Assembly (NCBI GenBank): GCA_001972305.1
Contig: BDDD01000422.1
Location: 62,001 to 126,000 of the forward strand
Reading direction: 5' to 3'
From: Cephalotus follicularis
Taxonomy: Eukaryota > Streptophyta > Magnoliopsida > Oxalidales > Cephalotaceae
DNA: 64,000 nucleotides
Shown: positions 21,301 through 33,539 of the stretch, in pieces
How the letters are laid out: each line of letters opens with the position of its first letter
Position numbering within the stretch: position 1 is the stretch's first letter
The notes under the pieces: generated by a model
Seen by the model: the letters and a program-made list of their open reading frames with translations, nothing else
Told to the model about the DNA's origin: nothing
Database searches by the model: none
Made by a program: the position numbers and the translations under genes

Positions 21301-23766
21301 CATATCCTTATAGATCTTTGACATAACATGCATATACATTTAACCTCAATAAACTTATACAAATCATTACTCTTAATCATTACATACCTCTAAATACATC
21401 CTTAAGAAAATCATGCAATGACTTTATTCATTACGTATCCTTATGTAACATAAATACAATAACTAACATCCTTCTTCCTTGAATCCTTGTTCCATGCATC
21501 TCTACTCTCATTGGTTGTTACATCCTTAACCATAATCACTTGCCCCCACTCCATCTGAATGTGATCACATAAAGGTGCCCCATTCCGAAGGACCCCATAC
21601 ATAATGGAATGAATGAACATATATGCATGTCATATTATAATGCGTGATAACAATTGTTGTTAACCAATTTATATATACATAACCATACCATACTGACATA
21701 TATACAAATCATTAACCTAAATATACAATCATATCCAAACATCTATCAGACAAATAGAAAGTCAACCAGTTATATAATACCGTCCCATATCAACGTATAT
21801 ACAAAGTTAACCTACTCATACAGATATTCGTAAGTCTAAATCCCCCTTTTTAAAGGTGGCACAATCTCGAAGTTTAGAACATCTAGTTGCCTACCGTTGA
21901 GATCGATAAGTGCTCAACTAAAACTAGTTGCCCATCATTGAGATCGATGGGAGTTCAACTAGTTACATATCCAGATTAATCATACCGTAACATACCATGG
22001 CATACCCAAATGATCGTGAGTCTAAAAATCCCCCCGGAAGGAAGCACGGACTCGAGGTCTAGACATCTAGTCGCCTACTGTTGAGATCGATATGAGCTCA
22101 ATTAGACCCAGTTTCCTATCGTTGAGATCGATAGGAGCACAACCAGTCACGTGAATCATACCCTATACATACATGACTATAAAATCTTCCGAAGTTGGCA
22201 CAAGCTCAAGATTTATACATCTAGTCGCCTACAGTTGAGATCGATAGGAGCTCGACTAGAAGTAGTTGACTATCGTTGATATTGATAGGAGCTCACTAGT
22301 CACGTACCATGTGTAACTCTAGTAGATGAATCAGTTGACAGTAGGTCGAAGCCTAGCATGCCTGCCTAGAAGTTACAAGTTCACTAAACGGTATAACACC
22401 TACTAGACATATACTTACTCTTACAATGCCATTATAGCAAACCTTTGAAAATCATTCTTTCTACAAGAAACATGTTTTACTTAAGTTAACTTGTGCCTTG
22501 GAACCATCACATGGAAGGTCGTTTAAGAAAAACAAGTAAAAAGTCTCAAATGAGCTATTTCAGAGAAAAACTCTGTAAAACGTTACATTTCAAATCCTTT
22601 TAATCATTTGGTCAAATTACTCGATAAAATTATTGAAATACATTAAAACATATTTAAAATAATGTTATTTGGACCTTGGAAGACTCCCGTAGAATACCGT
22701 TTCAGAAAACGAGCAAAATCGCAAAATCTCGAAGTCTTAACACTATAGTCGATTGGAGAACAAATTCCTCCAGTCAATTAAAACACTCTGCCAAGCTCCC
22801 AGTCGACTGGAGAGTAAAATTCCAATTGACTGGAATGTTATCAGGTGCATGGATTGGGCAGTTCGCGTCTAAGCTCAAAACAAGCCAACTTTCGATTTTG
22901 ACAACCTTTTTCAAATCTGTTTGAAATGAAACTGTGGGGGACAAGATCTAGACATGTATGTGGATGACACATCAAGGGATCAAGTCATTTGGACCATCAT
23001 AAGGTCACCAAATCATAAAAGATAGAGACTAGATCTAGAAATCCATTTTCAATGAAAATCCGTTTTAGTTCGTTCTAATCCGTTCTAATCGATCCGAGTT
23101 ATAAACATACACATGTGCTCATCAAGGCACGATAATTTATACATATTATAAAGAAATAATCAATCCCAAATGCATTTTAGGTAGATAAATCCTACCTATT
23201 AATAGTTTGAAGCTTGAACTGCTGAAACAATCAGATAAAAAAAGAACTCAAGTTTTTGGCTTGTAATATACTCATAAACCATTGTTGATTGATCAAATGT
23301 TTGAGGGACAAGAGATTGGGGGAGAGAGGGGCTGGTTTTGTGTATGTTTAGAGAGAGAGATGTAGAGAGAGGGAGAGAAAGAGAGTTATCAGAGAAAATG
23401 GAAATAAGTTTCTATTTATAATAAAGATAAGTTTTCTCTCTTAATAAACGCTCACATCTCTTGTAAGTAAACCAATACCCCCATGTTATCCCTCATGCAT
23501 ATGCAATTTTGCATCTCATGAATGTGCAAATATATATATATACCTCGACATCCGTAATTATCTATATCCATGAAATGCACAATTACGAGCAATTAAAGCC
23601 TCAGTTAACATATAAGTAGCTCATATAAGCACTTAACATTCCATATGGGTATTAGATACCTCAATCCATACAATTCATATAATATGAATCAATATACATT
23701 ATCCATACCATGATAAATGTTAATGCTAAATGAAATAAAAGGATACGATGGATCCATGGCCTTACC
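21301..23766 (-). repeat. Gypsy-C 3' LTR, outer end missing
   Basis: Homologous to 24953-27743 in the same order: an AACATGCATATACATT block, arrays of GTTGAGATCGATAGGAGCTC (21890-22300), AGTCGACTGGAG near 22747-22812 and a GA-rich stretch near 23350. The left end begins inside the LTR. Confidence 0.82.
23412..23420 (-). promoter_or_regulatory. Gypsy-C 3' LTR TATA box
   Basis: TATAAATAG on the minus strand, with the same motif at the equivalent place in the other LTR (27346-27354), about 350-400 bp from the transcript-side LTR end. Confidence 0.55.
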
Positions 23767-24777
23767 TCCTTCCCTCCTTAAAAGAATCTGGTCCCCATAT
23801 TCCTTTGTCCATAAGAACACGCTTCCTTCCCTTGCAATTCCTTCCTACACCATCTATGACTCATTTCCTTACTTTCCCTCACACTGAAACACTGGTAACC
23901 ATGCTAATATTGTTCTATCCCCCTCTTTTCACCTTTGTCACTGTAACCACTAATCAATTCAATAAAAGTTGTTGTTATCTGTCACCCATAGAACTCGCCA
24001 ACCATACTGTGAATCCAAACCCTTTTAACTCTGACAAATCCCTCTTATCAAGGCAATCCCCGAAATACTTTTATCTTATCCTTAGTGTATACTATCTCAA
24101 TAGTAACCAAAACACGATTCCTAATCCTTACCATCATACTTTTCCTTTAACCATTTATCTAAACAATCAAGTTCCAATATCTATACTGTCATACCTTACC
24201 ACTCTATTTATAAACTTTGATTCACTATTAGAAGTATCCCTCTCTTGGCCACTCTTGAAAAGACTCGGCTAAGCCTCATAACATACATAAAGAATTCCCT
24301 ACGGTCATCCATAATCATTAATCCTTTAAGTAATACTGTCCCATGCATAGAAGCCTTAACTCATAAGACATCCTTCTCACGATAGCCTTTGTCAAAACCT
24401 CTAGCTCATAGAGTTTGACCATCACTAATGTCAAATGATCATCTAACTCTCGTGAAGTTTACCTCGAACTTAATACTATACACAAATATTTCCAATCAAA
24501 ACAAATAACAAACAGGAAGTCCAATTCCCCATCAAATTGTATAACCAATCACTAGTATCCTTAACTTATCCTAGCAGGCCAATACATTCATTTTATACAT
24601 ACTCTATTTGTCCATATCTAGCTTATATAAGAGGCCATCATTAATCAAACGCATATATATCCGATATTCAAAGGTATCGACAAATGTAAACACACAAGCC
24701 ATGCATATCTATTCATTCAATCTATAACCATCCAAATCAAACTTAAACTAGCAGGCCAATACCTCTTTGATACCAAT
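23767..24777 (-). other. Gypsy-C internal region, non-coding
   Basis: About 1 kb with a pyrimidine tract TCCTTCCCTCCTT at 23767 (a polypurine tract on the minus strand) and CCTCTTTGATACCAA at 24762-24776, the complement of a primer-binding site TTGGTATCAAAGAGG. No retroviral domain is readable on the minus strand. An apparent 174-residue frame on the + strand has no recognisable domain and runs against the element. Confidence 0.75.
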
Positions 24778-25108
24778 TGTAATAGCCCAGACCCGGTAGA
24801 GACCTGAGATGCCACCTCAATCCTTTACATTATCTTAATCCTTAAGTTGGGTACTAGTTAAATCTATATCTTATAGTGAAAAACCATAAAAACTTTAAAC
24901 TTTTATACATATGAATACTAATGCGCTTAAGTCCATTCAAATACCCTTAAACATCCTTATAGATCTTTAACATAACATGCATATACATTCAACCTCAATA
25001 AACTTATACTAAGCATTGCTCTTAATCATTACATACCTCTAAATACATCATTAAACAAATTATACAATGACTTTATTCATTAAATGTCCTTATATATCAT
25101 AAATACAA

Positions 25109-25392
25109 GGGTAAAATACAAAAAACCCCTTGAGATTTAAACTCGCTAACACTTAACCCCCGACATTTTTAAATATTACATATACCCACTTGACTTACAA
25201 TTTATGCTTACAACAAAGGAGGTTAATCCTTAAATGGACTCAAACCTGAGGGGGTTAATGTTTAAACGGACTCAAACTTGAGGGGGTTAATGGTTAAACG
25301 GACTCAAACCTGATGGGGTTTTTTGAATATTTGAAAATAGATTGGGCAAAGTGTTAACGAGTCCAAACCTCATGGGGTTTTTGTATTTTACC
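25109..25392. mobile_element. MULE-type MITE, about 284 bp
   Basis: Long inverted ends: GGTAAAATACAAAAAACCCC on the left matches the complement of the right end (GGTAAAATACAAAAACCCC) and continues imperfectly for about 40 bp. The flanking 10-mer ATAAATACAA is duplicated (25099-25108, 25393-25402), a length typical of Mutator-like elements. The element is absent from the paired LTR near 21450, where ATAAATACAA occurs once. It holds three 32-bp units (25221-25320) starting GGTTAAT and containing GGACTCAAAC. Confidence 0.85.
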
Positions 25393-27262
25393 ATAAATAC
25401 AAAAAACATAATATCCTTCTTCCTTGAATCCTTGTTCTATGAATCTCTACTCTCACTGGTTGTTACATCCTTAACCACAGTCACTTACCCCTGCTCCATC
25501 TGAACCTGATCACATAAAGGTTCCCCATCCCGAAGGATGGGTTAGCCATACAGTCATGTAGGAATAATCCCATGCACAATGAAATGAATGAGTTATAAAC
25601 AATTATAAGCATGTCATATTATAACGCGTGATAACAATTGTCGTTAACCAATTTAATTATAGATAACCATCCCATACTGACATATATACAAATCACACAA
25701 ATAGAAGGTCAATCAGTTATATAACATCGTCTCATACCAGCGTATATAAAAAGTTAACATAAACATACAAATATCTGTAAGTCTAAACTCTCCCTTTTCA
25801 GGTGGCACAAGCTCGAGGTTTAGAATATCTATTTGCCCATCATTGACATCGATAGGAGAACAACTAATTACAAAACTGTACAAGTCATACTGCAACATAC
25901 CATAACATACCATAATCATCGTGAGTTTAAACCCCCCTAAAGGTAACACAAGTTTGAGGTTTAAACATCTAGTCGCTCATCATTGAGATCGAAAAAGAGC
26001 TCAACAACACCCAGTTGCCTATCGTTGAGATCAATAGGAGCTCAACCAGTCATGTGAATCGTACTTTATACATACATAAGTATAAACCCTCTTGAAGGTG
26101 GCACAAGCTCAAGGTTTATACATTTACTCGCCTTCCATTAAGATCGATATGAGCTCGACTAAAACTAGTTGCCTATCATTGAGATCGATAGGACCTCAAC
26201 CAGTCACATACCATGTGTAGCTCTAACAGAGGGATCAGTTGACGGTAGGTCAACGCATAACATGCCTGACTAGAAGTTACAAGTTCACTCTACGGTGAAC
26301 ACCTACTAGACATATCCTTACTCTTACTATGACATTGTAGAAAACCTTTGAAAACCATTCTTTATATAAGAAACATGTTTTACTTAATTTAATTTGTGCC
26401 TTGGAAGGCTCACATGGAAGACTGTTTGAGAAAAATAAATAAGAAGTCTCAAATGAACTATTTCAGAAGAAAACTCCGGAAAATGGTTCGTTTCAAATCC
26501 TTTTAATCATTTGGTAAAATTACTCGATAAAATTATTGAAATACATTAAAACATGTTTAAAAGAATGTTATTTGGGCCTTAGAAGTCTGTCGTTGACAAT
26601 CGCTTGAGAAAACAAGCAAAACTCAAAAAAATTCAAAATCCCTAGGTATTAACACTATAGTCAACTGGAGAAAAAACACCTCTAGTTGACTAAAACACTC
26701 AGCCAAGCTCCCAGTCAACTGGAGAGTAAAATTCCAATCGACTGAAATGTTATCAGGTGCAGGGATTGGGCAGTTCGCGTCTAACCTCGAAACAAGCTAA
26801 CTTTCGATTTTGACAACAATTTTCAAATCCATTTGAAACAAAACTTTGAGGACAAAATCTAGATATGTCTAGGGATGACATATCCAGAGATCAAATCATT
26901 TGAATTGTCGTAAGGTTACCAAATCATAAAATGGCTAAACTAGATCTAGTAATCCATTTTCTGTTAAAAATCCATTTTAATTCGTTCTAATCCGTTCTAA
27001 ACGATCCTAGGCACAAACATACACACGTGCTCATCAAGGCACGATAACTTATGCATATAATAAAGTAATAATCAATTCTAAATGCATTTTAGGTAGAGAA
27101 ATCCTACCTATTAACAGTTTGAAGATTGAATTGTTGAAACAATCAAATATAAGGGGAAGAACACAAGTTCTTCGTTTGTAATCTTCCCATAAATCATTGT
27201 TGATTGATCAAATATTGAGGGAGAAGATATTGAGGGAGAGAGTGGCCAGTTTTATGTTGGTT

Positions 27263-27263
<1 letters not shown>

Positions 27264-27294
<31 letters not shown>
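27264..27294. repeat. (GA)n microsatellite in Gypsy-C 5' LTR
   Basis: AG/GA dinucleotide run just downstream of the LTR TATA box in transcript direction; the paired LTR has a shorter GA-rich stretch there. Confidence 0.95.
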
Positions 27295-27296
<2 letters not shown>

Positions 27297-27345
27297 TAGA
27301 GAGACGGAGAGAAAGAGAGTTATGCGAGAAAATGGAAATAAGTTT

Positions 27346-27354
27346 CTATTTATA
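27346..27354 (-). promoter_or_regulatory. Gypsy-C 5' LTR TATA box
   Basis: TATAAATAG on the minus strand, about 390 bp into the LTR, followed in transcript direction by a CT-rich leader. Confidence 0.6.
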
Positions 27355-27743
27355 GTAAAGCTCAGATTTCTCTCTTAAACTCAAAACGCACACATCTCTC
27401 TTAAGTAAACAAATACTCCCATGTTACCCCTCATTCATATGTAATATCCCTCATTCATATGCAATATGCATCTCATGAATGTGCACATATATATAGATAC
27501 ATAAATATCTCGATAATTGTAATTATCTATATCCATGAAATGTACAATTATGGACAATTAAAGCCTCAATTAACATAGAAGTAGTTCATGTTTATATAAG
27601 CACTTAACATTCGATATGTATATTAGATACCCCAATCCATACAATTCATATAATATGCATCAATATACAATATACGTGCCATGATAAATGTGAATATTAA
27701 ATGAAATAAAAGGATTAAATGGATCCGGGGCCAGGGCCTTACA

Positions 27744-28508
27744 CCGTGATCACTAGTACATATTCGTGGGTTGTGTTTGTATTCGTGTGTGCATATTTGT
27801 GTAAAGAGAAGAACCTTTGCAATTGAAAATATATATGATACCTCGGTTGCCTTTTTTTTGTCTCTTTTTTCTCCGTGTCTTTGTGTTGTGTGATTCCCTA
27901 TTTATAATAAAAAAAAAAAAAGTCTAGGGTGTAACCCTGATTTGAGATTGATGCTTTCGACCGATTAGGAAAGTCTTAAAGCAAAATCAAAATTAAATAT
28001 CTTAAAGCAGAATCAAATCAAATATCCGGGTCGACCCAAAATTTAATCAAATATATGGTGATCGGCATAATCAAATCAAACAAAATAAAATATAAAAATA
28101 AATACTAATTATAAATTATAAAAAGTAAATGAAAATATTAAAATAAAAATGAAAATACCACAATTGATAAATTAGAAAAACAAACGATGAATTGCGACAA
28201 TTTATTAAACAATAATTTGATCGAAAATATATCTCGATCTTACTAGCAATTTAATCAATCATCCAAATAACCTGATACGAGGTCAGCCATAATTAGGTGT
28301 GAACAACGGGCATCGCTTGCATTGTTTTACAGTCCTTATTTTTGACATCTAATTGGTTTGGTTACAACCTTGACATTGGTTTATTTGATTTGTGTAACTG
28401 ACAGAGATGCTGCACTATGATTGAAAGCATATGAATATTGCTACTCCATTGTTTTATGACATCCTTTTAATAAATTTATTTGATTTGTACAACTGACAGA
28501 TATGTTTT
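27744..28508. other. Unassigned AT-rich sequence
   Basis: No coding frame of note and no recognised element. There is a T-rich then A-rich tract near 27850-27920, and AT-rich DNA to 28260. A 30-bp segment TTTATTTGATTTGTGTAACT... at 28379 recurs nearly unchanged at 28476, each ending in CTGACAG, which could be an intron 3' end before the zinc-finger remnant; this is a guess. Confidence 0.4.
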
Positions 28509-28903
28509 CGTCAAGTGTGAATGAGGTTGGGTACAATGAACTTCGATAGATGAATAAATTTTGCAAACGTGGGAACTAAGCTGCAGTGAAGGTAGTGGAA
28601 TCTAAGAAGAATATAAATAAGTCATACTATGGTTGTGAGGACAAGAACTGTGGTGGTGGATTCATTGGTTGATGCAACCCTACAAGTACGACTCCTCATG
28701 CATACATGAATGGAGATTGTAGTTGCGACAAAGTTAATAAGGGCAGTAACTTTGAGGACTCAATGAAGGCAGAATTTCAGAGTTTAAGAGATAAGAAGCA
28801 TATGATTTTAGGAAGGTTGCAATTGTTAAAGAGTAACTTAGGGAGCCTAAAGACATTAATTCTTGAAAACATATCTTTTGTAATTTATTTTTGGTTATTA
28901 TGA
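28509..28903 (+). pseudogene. GRF-type zinc-finger protein fragment
   Basis: The one candidate host-gene trace. Readable residues: SSVNEVGYNELR, stop, MNKFCKRGN, stop, AAVKVVESKKNINKSYYGCE, DKNCGGGFIG, stop, CNP, then an open run from ATG 28706 (MNGDCSCDKVNKGSNFEDSM) to the TGA at 28901. The order C-x-(C), YYGC, C-GF, W/stop fits the GRF zinc finger of small plant proteins, whose function is poorly known. Three stops interrupt it, and the second cysteine ligand is an arginine here. It ends in a short hydrophobic tail (ISFVIYFWLL), as small GRF proteins often do. It could be a decayed host gene or a fragment carried by a transposon. Confidence 0.55.
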
Positions 28904-29304
28904 TGATGTTATTGAAGAACTAATCCCACTAGCTACTGAATTAGATGAACTTTGTTATCCTATTAGATACTCATAGGGAAGAACCTGTAAACTTTGTTGT
29001 TATATTTTAACATATGATTTATTTTGCAATTTGTATTAAAGTATGCACTTTGTATTTAATTAGACCTGTAATTTCCATCATGATGAGGTTGAATTTGATG
29101 TGTATTAAACTGTGATGAGGTTCTTTGTGATGAAGTTCCATGGTAGGAGGTTCATGTAAGGTTTAATGAAGTATTCTTAGAAATGCATATTAAAAACTCG
29201 TGTCAATACTAAACTATTCTGGAGTCTAGAACAATTTTTTTTCTAGCATGCCTATAATGCCTGGGATCTAGCAAGTGGTAGAATCAAGGATCTAGCAAGT
29301 GGTA
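28904..29304. other. Sequence after zinc-finger remnant
   Basis: AT-rich, no coding frame; it could be the old 3' flank of the GRF fragment. A small repeat, AATCAAGGATCTAGCAAGTG, occurs near 29283 and again at 29336 inside the LTR, which marks the ragged start of Gypsy-A. Confidence 0.4.
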
Positions 29305-30980
29305 GAACTTGTTTTATTCCTTCTTCAACCAAGAGAATCAAGGATCTAGCAAGTGTTAGAATTTTTGTACCTGAAATGTGCCATGAATACATGGATTATT
29401 GCTTTATATCAACTGTATAACATGTATGGATTGTACTTGAACTGATTTATGGATAAAATTGAATGGATAGGTTAAGGAAATTAGGGTTTATTACCTAAAA
29501 GGATAGTTTTTATGGATCAAAAGTGTTTTTAACGTGTTAAAGGAAGGTTTTAAGACCTAGTTAGAGCCTTGGATGAATTGGAAAAAGATTGGTTTTGAAC
29601 TTAGTTTGGATTTGGGTTGGTTTTAGGGTTGAATGCCTTTAACTAGTTTACTTCAAAACCCAGCACATCGACGCCTTCCTCTTATAGCGTCAACGTGTTC
29701 ATGTTAAGACTCTTGTCTCGCATATTTCAAACTAAAAAGGTTGACGTCTTTCTTCTTATGAAGTCGACATGTTTACTTTTGTGTTCTGCCTTCTACTTCC
29801 AACTAAAATGTCGACGCCTTTCTCATAAGATGTCAACGGATAAGCTTGGGATGGAAGACATCGATGTGATTGCCTATCACGTCGACGCCTTTGCTATATG
29901 TTTACAACAGGAATTGTTTTGAACTCAACGATTTTCTCTTTAAACAGTTTTCTTTCGAGTTCCTCCTTAACCCTGTGCATGGTTTTCAAAGAGGGTTTTA
30001 ACATGGTTTTAAACACGAATTGATTATGAACTGATCCTTATCATAAATTATTGTTTTATACACTAACAAGGAAATGGTTTTCTACAAGGATTAGTAAGGA
30101 AATGAAAGGTATGATATGTATTGTTGGTTTGTAACATTTTAGAGTGACCTTAATTGTGTATGAATACAAGTTGAGCTTCGGTGTCTTTATCCACCGGAAA
30201 TCAGATCTAGTTGAGCTTCGATGTCCTTTTCCACCAGTAACTCGGGGGAGTTTTAGGGTAGCTCTGGCATTTAAATTAAACCTAGTCGAGCTTCGGCGTC
30301 TATATCCAGCAGTTGCTAGGATATCTAGTCGAGCTCCCTTGTATTATGTAAGGTCAATAACTCTATAGGTTTTGAGTGAGTGTGCTCGTACACATGGTAT
30401 GGATTTTATGATAGATGTATGGATATGATTGTATGCTTAGGTCCTATTTATGTATGCTGTTATGAGACGGTTGTATATAAATGGTCGACCACAATTGACA
30501 TTCATGCATATGACATGACATGCATATAAATGTTATAACTGTACACTTCATAGCACATGGGGTTATTCTACGAGGTTGTTTGGCTGACACATCCTTTGGG
30601 ATGGGGTTATTGTACATGGTTACAAGGTAGAGGAGCCGAGAGTAGTGGCCAGTGATTGGATAGTCGCATTTCGGACAAGGATAAATGAAAGGATGCATTA
30701 ATATTGTAATTTGTCTATTGTATGGATATGTTTGGATATGAAATGGTAACTGTAAAGACATGTATTTTTAAGGATGTATTAGGATTGTATGGATTTGATT
30801 GAGGTCAATTGGATATGTATGTCAATTTTTAAGCGTTTGAATGGATTAATAGAATATTCGATGAAGTTTTTAATGTTTTTGAATACATATAACCTTATCT
30901 AGCACCCAATCATGGGATAAATGAATGAATATGACAGAAGGTAACGTCTTGAGATCGCCCCTCGGGCTCGGGGTGTCACA
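29305..30980 (+). repeat. Gypsy-A 5' LTR, 5' truncated
   Basis: Homologous to 35800-37239 (for instance TGTGCCATGAATACATG against TGTGTCATGAATACATG). It ends GGGCTCGGGGTGTCACA at 30980, directly before the primer site. Confidence 0.82.
29664..29893. repeat. GTCGAC dyad cluster, Gypsy-A 5' LTR
   Basis: About eight ACGTCGACG-like units (ACATCGACGCC, GCGTCAACGTG, ATGTCGACGCC, ACGTCGACGCC), matched one by one in the 3' LTR at 36157-36383. Confidence 0.75.
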
Positions 30981-30984
30981 TAAG

Positions 30985-30995
30985 TGGTATCAGAG
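30985..30995 (+). other. Gypsy-A primer-binding site
   Basis: TGGTATCAGAG four bases after the LTR end; tRNA-Met type. Confidence 0.8.
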
Positions 30996-31124
30996 ACAGA
31001 GTTGGCCAGCTAGGATAAGATAGGGATATTGGAACTTGAGAATACAATCTTTAAATGGGAATTGGACATTGATTTGATAAGTGCACAGCTAATTGAATTT
31101 TGCTTATCTCGCAATAAGATAGAT

Positions 31125-32616
31125 ATGGAAAATAGAGGACGGAATGGTTATCGAGGTAGGGGAAGACAGGCTAATGCTATGGTGGATGTCGAAAATAAAT
31201 CCGTGCATGAGAACGCAGCACCGACTTATGATAAGGATGTTCCAACTACAAATGATAATCATGTTACTTAGAGGGACATGTGTGCTACCATGGCACGTAT
31301 GAATGATCTTCTTCAAAGGAGATTGACTAGAGAAAAACGTGGACCTAAGAGAGATGATATTCTAGGGGTGGGACAGTCTGATGCTTCTAATGCTGAGAAG
31401 TTGCTTCTACATATGTAGAAAATCTATACGGTTATCAGTTGTACAGTTGGACAGAAGCTCACCTTAACAACCTATATGCTCCAGGGTGAAGCCGAATACT
31501 GGTGGACTTTAGTGGATGCGACATGAACGCATAATGAAACGGTAAGGACATAAGAGGCCTTCTTAATAGAGTTTAATGATCGTTTTTACCCTAAAAATGA
31601 GAAAGACAAGAGAGAGAGAGAGAGAGAATTTTCCAATTTGACACAAAGGAACTTGACGGTCCAACAATATGAGGCTAGATTTATTGAATTATCCAGATCT
31701 GTTCTACATCTAGTGGAATGGGAGTCACAGAGGGAAAAGAAGTTTCTGCACGAATTGGGAACAAATTTGAGAAAACAGTTGTTTCCATTGAATTTGAGGA
31801 CATTTTCAAATGTTGCTACTCGAGCTAGGCAGCTTGAGAAATTTTTAGAGGAGATTTGACGAATGAACATTCAGACTAACACCAACTCTACACCTTCTAT
31901 GTGACAGGATGGTGGTAGTGACAGTGATAATGGGAAATCTCAACAGCAGTGATAATACTGGATCTCCTTGTGGCAGTCATCAAAATGGAGTTTCACAGGA
32001 GAGTGGATCATGAGGGCGTGAGAGTCAGTCTCAACCCTCAGGTAGGAGAGTTCATACATGGAATTCCCATCACATGAATACATTTAGAGCACCTAGTCAG
32101 GGAGGACAATCCAGATTCTTTGACACAGGGAATCAGTTCATACCAGCGTCTTGCGTACATTTTCAGATGACCAACCATAACTCTAAAAATTTTTGCTGGT
32201 ACTTGGAGAGTTGCATGGTTTGTGGTGCTCTAGATCACATGACCCGATATTTTCCTCGATGTTTTATTAGCATGGAACAGCCACAGGTACCACAGGCACA
32301 TATGCCACAGAGACAGATTGACTGTGCACCTTCTACTTCTAGGGGAAGGAACCAAGAAAAAGGAAATCAGAATATAGCTATAGCACCTAGGGTTCAGCGA
32401 GAGTATTTTCAATGGGTCAAGGATTGGCTACTGATAAGGACATCGTTATTGGAGGTATGTTTTAAAACTTCAGCACTCGGTATGGGTGTCGTGCATGTAT
32501 GTCATTTCATTATGTTTGTCATGGGGTGTGAACCGAGTTTCTGCATAAGTGAGCAAAGAGAGGAACACTTTGATATAGTGTATGATTGTATTCTTCGTAC
32601 TGAACATATTGAATAG
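31125..32616 (+). pseudogene. Gypsy-A gag
   Basis: The likely start is ATG 31125 (MENRGRNGYRGRGRQAN). Retrotrans_gag features: TYMLQGEAEYWWTLVDA (about 31465-31520), EFNDRFYPKNEKDKRE, TVQQYEARFIELSRSVLH and KKFLHELGTNLRKQL (31638-31859). The knuckle CMVCGALDHMTRYFPRC lies at about 32215-32265. Stops at about 31269, 31417, 31523 and 31857, plus frameshifts. A GA microsatellite (31608-31627) within gag encodes R-E-R-E-R-E between YPKNEKDK and FSNLTQ, where the related Gypsy-D gag has no such repeat. Nothing readable as protease or RT follows. Confidence 0.8.
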
Positions 32617-33539
32617 TCTGAGGATAAGATGGATGTCATTAGAGATCATTTCGACCAGTGGGAATTATCAAAGCGGGAGGGATATGGATTCAGAGTATAA
32701 TTGTTAAGTTCTGTGTATTGACTGATGATAGTAGTTTTGATTAGGATGATCAGAATTTTACTGTATCAAGGATGGAAAGAGAGGGATGGAACAGTATTAG
32801 TATGGTTGATAGTGTCACGCCCCGAACCATGGGGGAAACCTCAAAGTCGGACACGTGGCATACCGTTCATACATACATTCAAATCAATGTTCAAAAGTCC
32901 TATAAATTTAAAACTTTAATCAGAATCATGCAAGCGGATTGAATATTCAATAAATTACGGCCCAATTATATAACATTATCTTATCCAAGCTCTGCCACAA
33001 ATCGGCAGGTCATACAGTTGATTTACAACATTCCTTACAATAAATGCTCTTATACAATAGGTAGATAGGAGCTGCTCAGCTACAAAGTCCTTGCTCTGTG
33101 ATCTGGCCCAACTGCTCACTGCGGTGTATCACCTGTACCTGAACCTGACCCATTACGAGAATGGGTCAGCAACCTATGACTGTGCAGGCTATATTATATG
33201 CAATGAAATGCAACAGATATAGCAGGTATATATGCATGACATGTTATATGTATGAATGCCAATTCATAGCAATATAACCTATAACATAATAGTCATTCAC
33301 CACACCCTAGATCTACATACATTTACGATCTACCATTCATATACAAACGTCCCATACCGGCGTATAATAATGGGATCAAATCAAAAACATCTAGGGATAT
33401 GTACCATCATAAGGCATAAACGCTCCTCATCCTCTTCGGCTCGAGGTAGCAAGACATAAACACTCCTCAGCCTCTTCGGCTTGAGGTAGCATCACTATCA
33501 GCTGCATACAATTCTGCGGTTCAATACATTATACCTTCA

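Larger units (their letters stand above)
21301..27743 (-). mobile_element. Gypsy-C: LTR retrotransposon with minimal internal region
   Basis: Two related LTRs of about 2.5 kb (truncated) and 3.0 kb surround only about 1.0 kb. The minus-strand order is set by a primer site next to the right LTR and a purine tract next to the left LTR. There is no gag or pol, so this is a non-autonomous derivative. The outer end of the left (3') LTR, about 170 bp, is missing, and no target duplication can be found. The LTRs differ by many substitutions and indels, so the insertion is old. Confidence 0.8.
24778..27743 (-). repeat. Gypsy-C 5' LTR
   Basis: On the + strand it runs TGTAATAGCCC...GGGCCTTACA; on the minus strand it begins TGTAAGGCCC and ends CTATTACA. 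It holds a MITE (25109-25392), repeated GTTGAGATCGATAGGAGCTC units (25850-26200), a degenerate AGTCAACTGGAG cluster (26655-26745) and a GA run. It ends at 27743. Confidence 0.85.

Noticed and set aside
23748-24272. 174-residue + strand open frame in the Gypsy-C interior
   Set aside because: No recognisable domain, Pro/Leu/Thr-rich from pyrimidine-rich DNA, starts inside the LTR and runs opposite to the element.
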